Source: Paenibacillus andongensis (GTDB lineage: Bacteria > Bacillota > Bacilli > Paenibacillales > NBRC-103111). From it: DNA of 64,000 nucleotides. The position numbers were made by a program, and so were the translations under genes. Below, piece after piece: positions 61,531 to 64,000 of this stretch. The stretch spans positions 2,735,001 to 2,799,000 of the forward strand of contig NZ_CP104467.1 in assembly GCF_025369935.1 (NCBI RefSeq), written 5' to 3'. Within the stretch, counting starts at the first letter, position 1; every line of letters starts with the position of its first letter. A model generated the notes under the pieces. The model was not told where the DNA came from. It did no database searches and was given only the letters and a program-made list of their open reading frames with translations.

Positions 61531-63039
61531 ATGACATCAAAACTATTGGAAATGAAGGGAATCAGTAAAAGTTTCCCAGGTGTTAAGGTGTTAGAACAGG
61601 TAGATTTCACCCTGCATCGCGGAGAAGTACATGCGCTGATGGGGGAAAACGGGGCTGGCAAATCTACGCTAATGAAAATATTGGGTGGGATTCATACAAA
61701 GGATAGTGGATCCATTACAGTTAATGGAAACGTTTACGATATTGCATCGCCTTCCATGGCACAAGACTTAGGTATCGTTATTATTCATCAGGAGCTAAAT
61801 ATGGTTCCCCATTTAACGGTCATGGAAAATATTTTTCTTGGTCGAGAATTCACTTATGGGAAGTCGAAGCTAATTAACTGGAGAAGGATGAGACAAGAGT
61901 CCCATCGTTACTTATCTCAATTGGGTTTGAATATTGATCCGGGTACGTTAGTTAATGAGCTTTCTGTAGGTCAACAGCAAATGGTCGAAATTGCGAAAGC
62001 GCTGTCTATGAAGGCAGAAATTCTTGTTTTGGATGAACCGACAGCGGCCCTCACCGATCGTGAAATTGAGGCATTGTTCCTTGTCATCGCTTCCCTTAAG
62101 GAAAAGGGTGTCGGCATGATTTATATTTCGCATCGGATGGAAGAAATTTTTAGGATTTGCGATCAAGTTACAGTGATGCGCGATGGACATTATATTGGAA
62201 CCGAATACATTGCCAATACGACGATGGATCATCTCGTCAAAATGATGGTTGGCAGGGAAATAAAAGACCGTTTTCCTAAAGTAAAAGTCACCCTAGGAGA
62301 AGAAAAACTGACGGTGAGCGGGTTGACTCAAAAAGGGAAACTCCATGACATTTCCTTATCTGTAAGAGCAGGAGAGATCGTAGGCATCGCCGGACTTATG
62401 GGTGCTGGAAGAACAGAACTGGCGAAAGCACTGTTCGGAGTGACTCCTATTGATCGTGGAACGATTTCCATTAACGGAAAACCAGTCTCCATTCATAAAC
62501 CAATTGATGCCATTCACGCGGGTATTGGCTTAATCACGGAAGATCGGAAAGATGAGGGACTGCTCCTTCCCCTTTCGGTAAACGACAACTTAGCCCTTCC
62601 GAATCTGAAGCTATTGTCATCATTTGGTTTCATGAACCGTTCAAAGGAACGGGAGCTATCGGATTCCATGATTAAAAAACTGCTGATTAAAACACCAAAC
62701 AGTGAGCAGAAGGTCGGCTCTCTTAGCGGAGGTAATCAGCAAAAAGTGGTTATCGGAAAATGGTTGGCGACAAGCCCGCAAGTTTTGATTTTGGATGAGC
62801 CCACACGCGGAGTTGATATCGGTGCTAAGAAAGAAATCTATGATCTCATGAATGAACTAGTTTCGCAAGGTGTAGCCATTCTTATGATCTCTTCCGAGCT
62901 TCCGGAAGTTTTGGGAATGAGTGACCGCATACTCGTCATGCACGAGGGGAAAATAAGCGGTGAATTTACACAAGAAGAGGCAAGTCAGGAAAAAATCATG
63001 TTAAGTGCAACAGGGGGAGGGAACCGACATGCAGGTTGA
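61531..63039 (+). CDS. rbsA: Ribose ABC transporter ATPase, two-domain
   Basis: 502 residues with two ABC domains. Domain 1: Walker A GENGAGKSTLMK, signature LSVGQQQMVEIAKAL, Walker B ILVLDEPTAALT. Domain 2: a degenerate Walker A GLMGAGRTEL, signature LSGGNQQKVVIGKWLA, Walker B LILDEPTRGVDIG, the normal pattern for RbsA. AAAGGAGG precedes ATG 61531. Confidence 0.96.
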   Translation: MTSKLLEMKGISKSFPGVKVLEQVDFTLHRGEVHALMGENGAGKSTLMKILGGIHTKDSGSITVNGNVYDIASPSMAQDLGIVIIHQELNMVPHLTVMENIFLGREFTYGKSKLINWRRMRQESHRYLSQLGLNIDPGTLVNELSVGQQQMVEIAKALSMKAEILVLDEPTAALTDREIEALFLVIASLKEKGVGMIYISHRMEEIFRICDQVTVMRDGHYIGTEYIANTTMDHLVKMMVGREIKDRFPKVKVTLGEEKLTVSGLTQKGKLHDISLSVRAGEIVGIAGLMGAGRTELAKALFGVTPIDRGTISINGKPVSIHKPIDAIHAGIGLITEDRKDEGLLLPLSVNDNLALPNLKLLSSFGFMNRSKERELSDSMIKKLLIKTPNSEQKVGSLSGGNQQKVVIGKWLATSPQVLILDEPTRGVDIGAKKEIYDLMNELVSQGVAILMISSELPEVLGMSDRILVMHEGKISGEFTQEEASQEKIMLSATGGGNRHAG

Positions 63040-63985
63040 CGGTAAAGCTTTAAGCAGACCCAAAATCGGTAAGATGCAGAGTCTTGGGTCTTTATTGGGA
63101 TTGGTTCTAATTGTAGTTATTTTGTCGGTAGTGAACGGTGATTTTTTAACCGTTGGTAATATTTTTAACGTTCTTCGTCAAATTTCGATTAATGCTCTTA
63201 TTGCCTTCGGTATGACATTCGTTATTCTGACTGGGGGAATCGATCTTTCTGTAGGATCCATACTGGCCTTATCAAGTGCTTTTACGGCTGGTTTAATGGC
63301 AAGCGGGATGAATACGTGGCTAGCTGTAGGAATCGGTTTAGTTGGCGGTTTGGTCATGGGAGCGATCAATGGATTGTTAATTACGAAAGGTAAGGTAGCT
63401 CCATTTATTGCGACACTGGCAACAATGACAGTATTCCGCGGACTTACCTTAGTTTATACGCAGGGAAGGCCAATCACGGGCTTCAAAGAGGATTTCGCTT
63501 TGTTAGGGAAAGGGTATTTTCTGCAAATTCCAATGCCAATTATATGGATGGTTATTGCATTTGCAGTTTTATATATTATTTTAAAGCATACAACTTTTGG
63601 TCGACGTGTATACGCACTCGGCAGCAACGAGGAGGCGACTTGGCTTTCAGGTATTAACACATCGAAAGTAAAAATCTTGGTTTACTCGATTAGCGGTCTA
63701 TTAGCTGCAATTAGCGGTATCATTCTAACTTCCAGACTTAACTCCGCTCAGCCGACAGCAGGAGGAGCTTTTGAACTGGATGCGATTGCAGCCGTAGTTC
63801 TTGGTGGAACCAGCTTATCAGGGGGAAGAGGTTGGATTGTCGGTACATTAATCGGAGCCATGATCATTGGTGTATTGGACAACGGTCTTAACCTATTAAA
63901 TGTTTCGTCTTTTTATCAACAGGTGGTTAAAGGGATAGTCATCTTAATTGCTGTATTGTTAGACCGATCAAAGGCTCGAAAATAA
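63029..63985 (+). CDS. rbsC: Ribose ABC permease
   Basis: 318-residue integral membrane permease: FLTVGNIFNVLRQISINALIAFGMTFVILTGGIDLSVGS near the N terminus and GRRVYALGSNEEATWLSGIN, as in RbsC. ATG 63029 is chosen, with GGGGGAGGG upstream; a GTG at 63005 precedes that site. It overlaps rbsA by 11 bp. The window ends 15 bp after the stop in an AAAGGGG, where the ribose-binding gene rbsB is expected. Confidence 0.95.
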   Translation: MQVDGKALSRPKIGKMQSLGSLLGLVLIVVILSVVNGDFLTVGNIFNVLRQISINALIAFGMTFVILTGGIDLSVGSILALSSAFTAGLMASGMNTWLAVGIGLVGGLVMGAINGLLITKGKVAPFIATLATMTVFRGLTLVYTQGRPITGFKEDFALLGKGYFLQIPMPIIWMVIAFAVLYIILKHTTFGRRVYALGSNEEATWLSGINTSKVKILVYSISGLLAAISGIILTSRLNSAQPTAGGAFELDAIAAVVLGGTSLSGGRGWIVGTLIGAMIIGVLDNGLNLLNVSSFYQQVVKGIVILIAVLLDRSKARK

Positions 63986-64000
63986 AACACATCAAAGGGG

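Overview
The window looks like a chromosomal segment of a low-to-mid GC Gram-positive soil bacterium of the Paenibacillus type. Four things suggest this: strong AGGAGG-type ribosome binding sites with frequent TTG and GTG starts; many lipoprotein sugar-binding proteins paired with LplB/YtcP or MsmF/MsmG type permeases that lack their own ATPase; YesM/YesN two-component pairs; and very large secreted carbohydrate-active proteins with repeated binding modules. The assignment is inference from gene content only.

Layout. 1-3.5 kb: end of a siroheme/cobalamin methyltransferase gene, an aldo/keto reductase, an MFS exporter whose promoter region carries a cluster of GTAC sites, and a decayed glpX gene. 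3.7-9.6 kb: an AraC-type regulator and a complete branched-chain amino acid type ABC importer (livJHMGF). 9.9-18.2 kb: a 1288-residue secreted beta-helix protein with three discoidin-type modules, followed by a sugar-binding lipoprotein without permeases, a histidine kinase, a single-domain response regulator and a response regulator-GGDEF protein. 18.5-21 kb: a membrane-anchored phosphodiester glycosidase-domain protein and a stand-alone GHKL ATPase followed by a palindromic repeat cluster.

21.2-32.1 kb: a probable N-acetylmuramic acid / peptidoglycan-sugar catabolic locus. It holds a BadF-type kinase and a GH4 glycosidase on the minus strand, then a divergent RpiR regulator, murQ, an ABC importer (binding protein and two permeases), a double GNAT protein, a PIG-L type deacetylase with an altered motif, and a NamZ-like (DUF1343) muramidase without signal peptide. 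Tandem 31-nt hairpin repeats sit in front of two of the transporter genes.

32.3-35.4 kb: a protein with an internal duplication; an SDR protein and an MdaB-like quinone reductase divergent from an HxlR regulator; and a DUF2294 protein. 35.7-42.2 kb: a purine-salvage-like operon with a PotABCD-type importer, a nucleoside hydrolase and an adenine deaminase. 42.5-45.1 kb: a c-di-GMP-I riboswitch with terminator in front of a CHASE4-GGDEF-EAL protein. 45.4-58.1 kb: a carbohydrate locus with a secreted GxGYxYP protein, a YesM/YesN pair, LplB/YtcP permeases, a binding lipoprotein and a large unrecognised cytoplasmic protein. 58.1-59.1 kb: a small gene interrupted by an amber codon and an IS3-type transposase relic. 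59.2-64 kb: the ribose operon rbsR-K-D-A-C, cut by the window end before the expected rbsB.

How it works together: most of the DNA encodes sensing, import and breakdown of extracellular polymers and monomers (peptidoglycan sugars, polysaccharides, nucleosides, ribose), with two c-di-GMP modules linked to environmental sensing. No rRNA, tRNA, CRISPR array, intact insertion sequence or prophage was seen.
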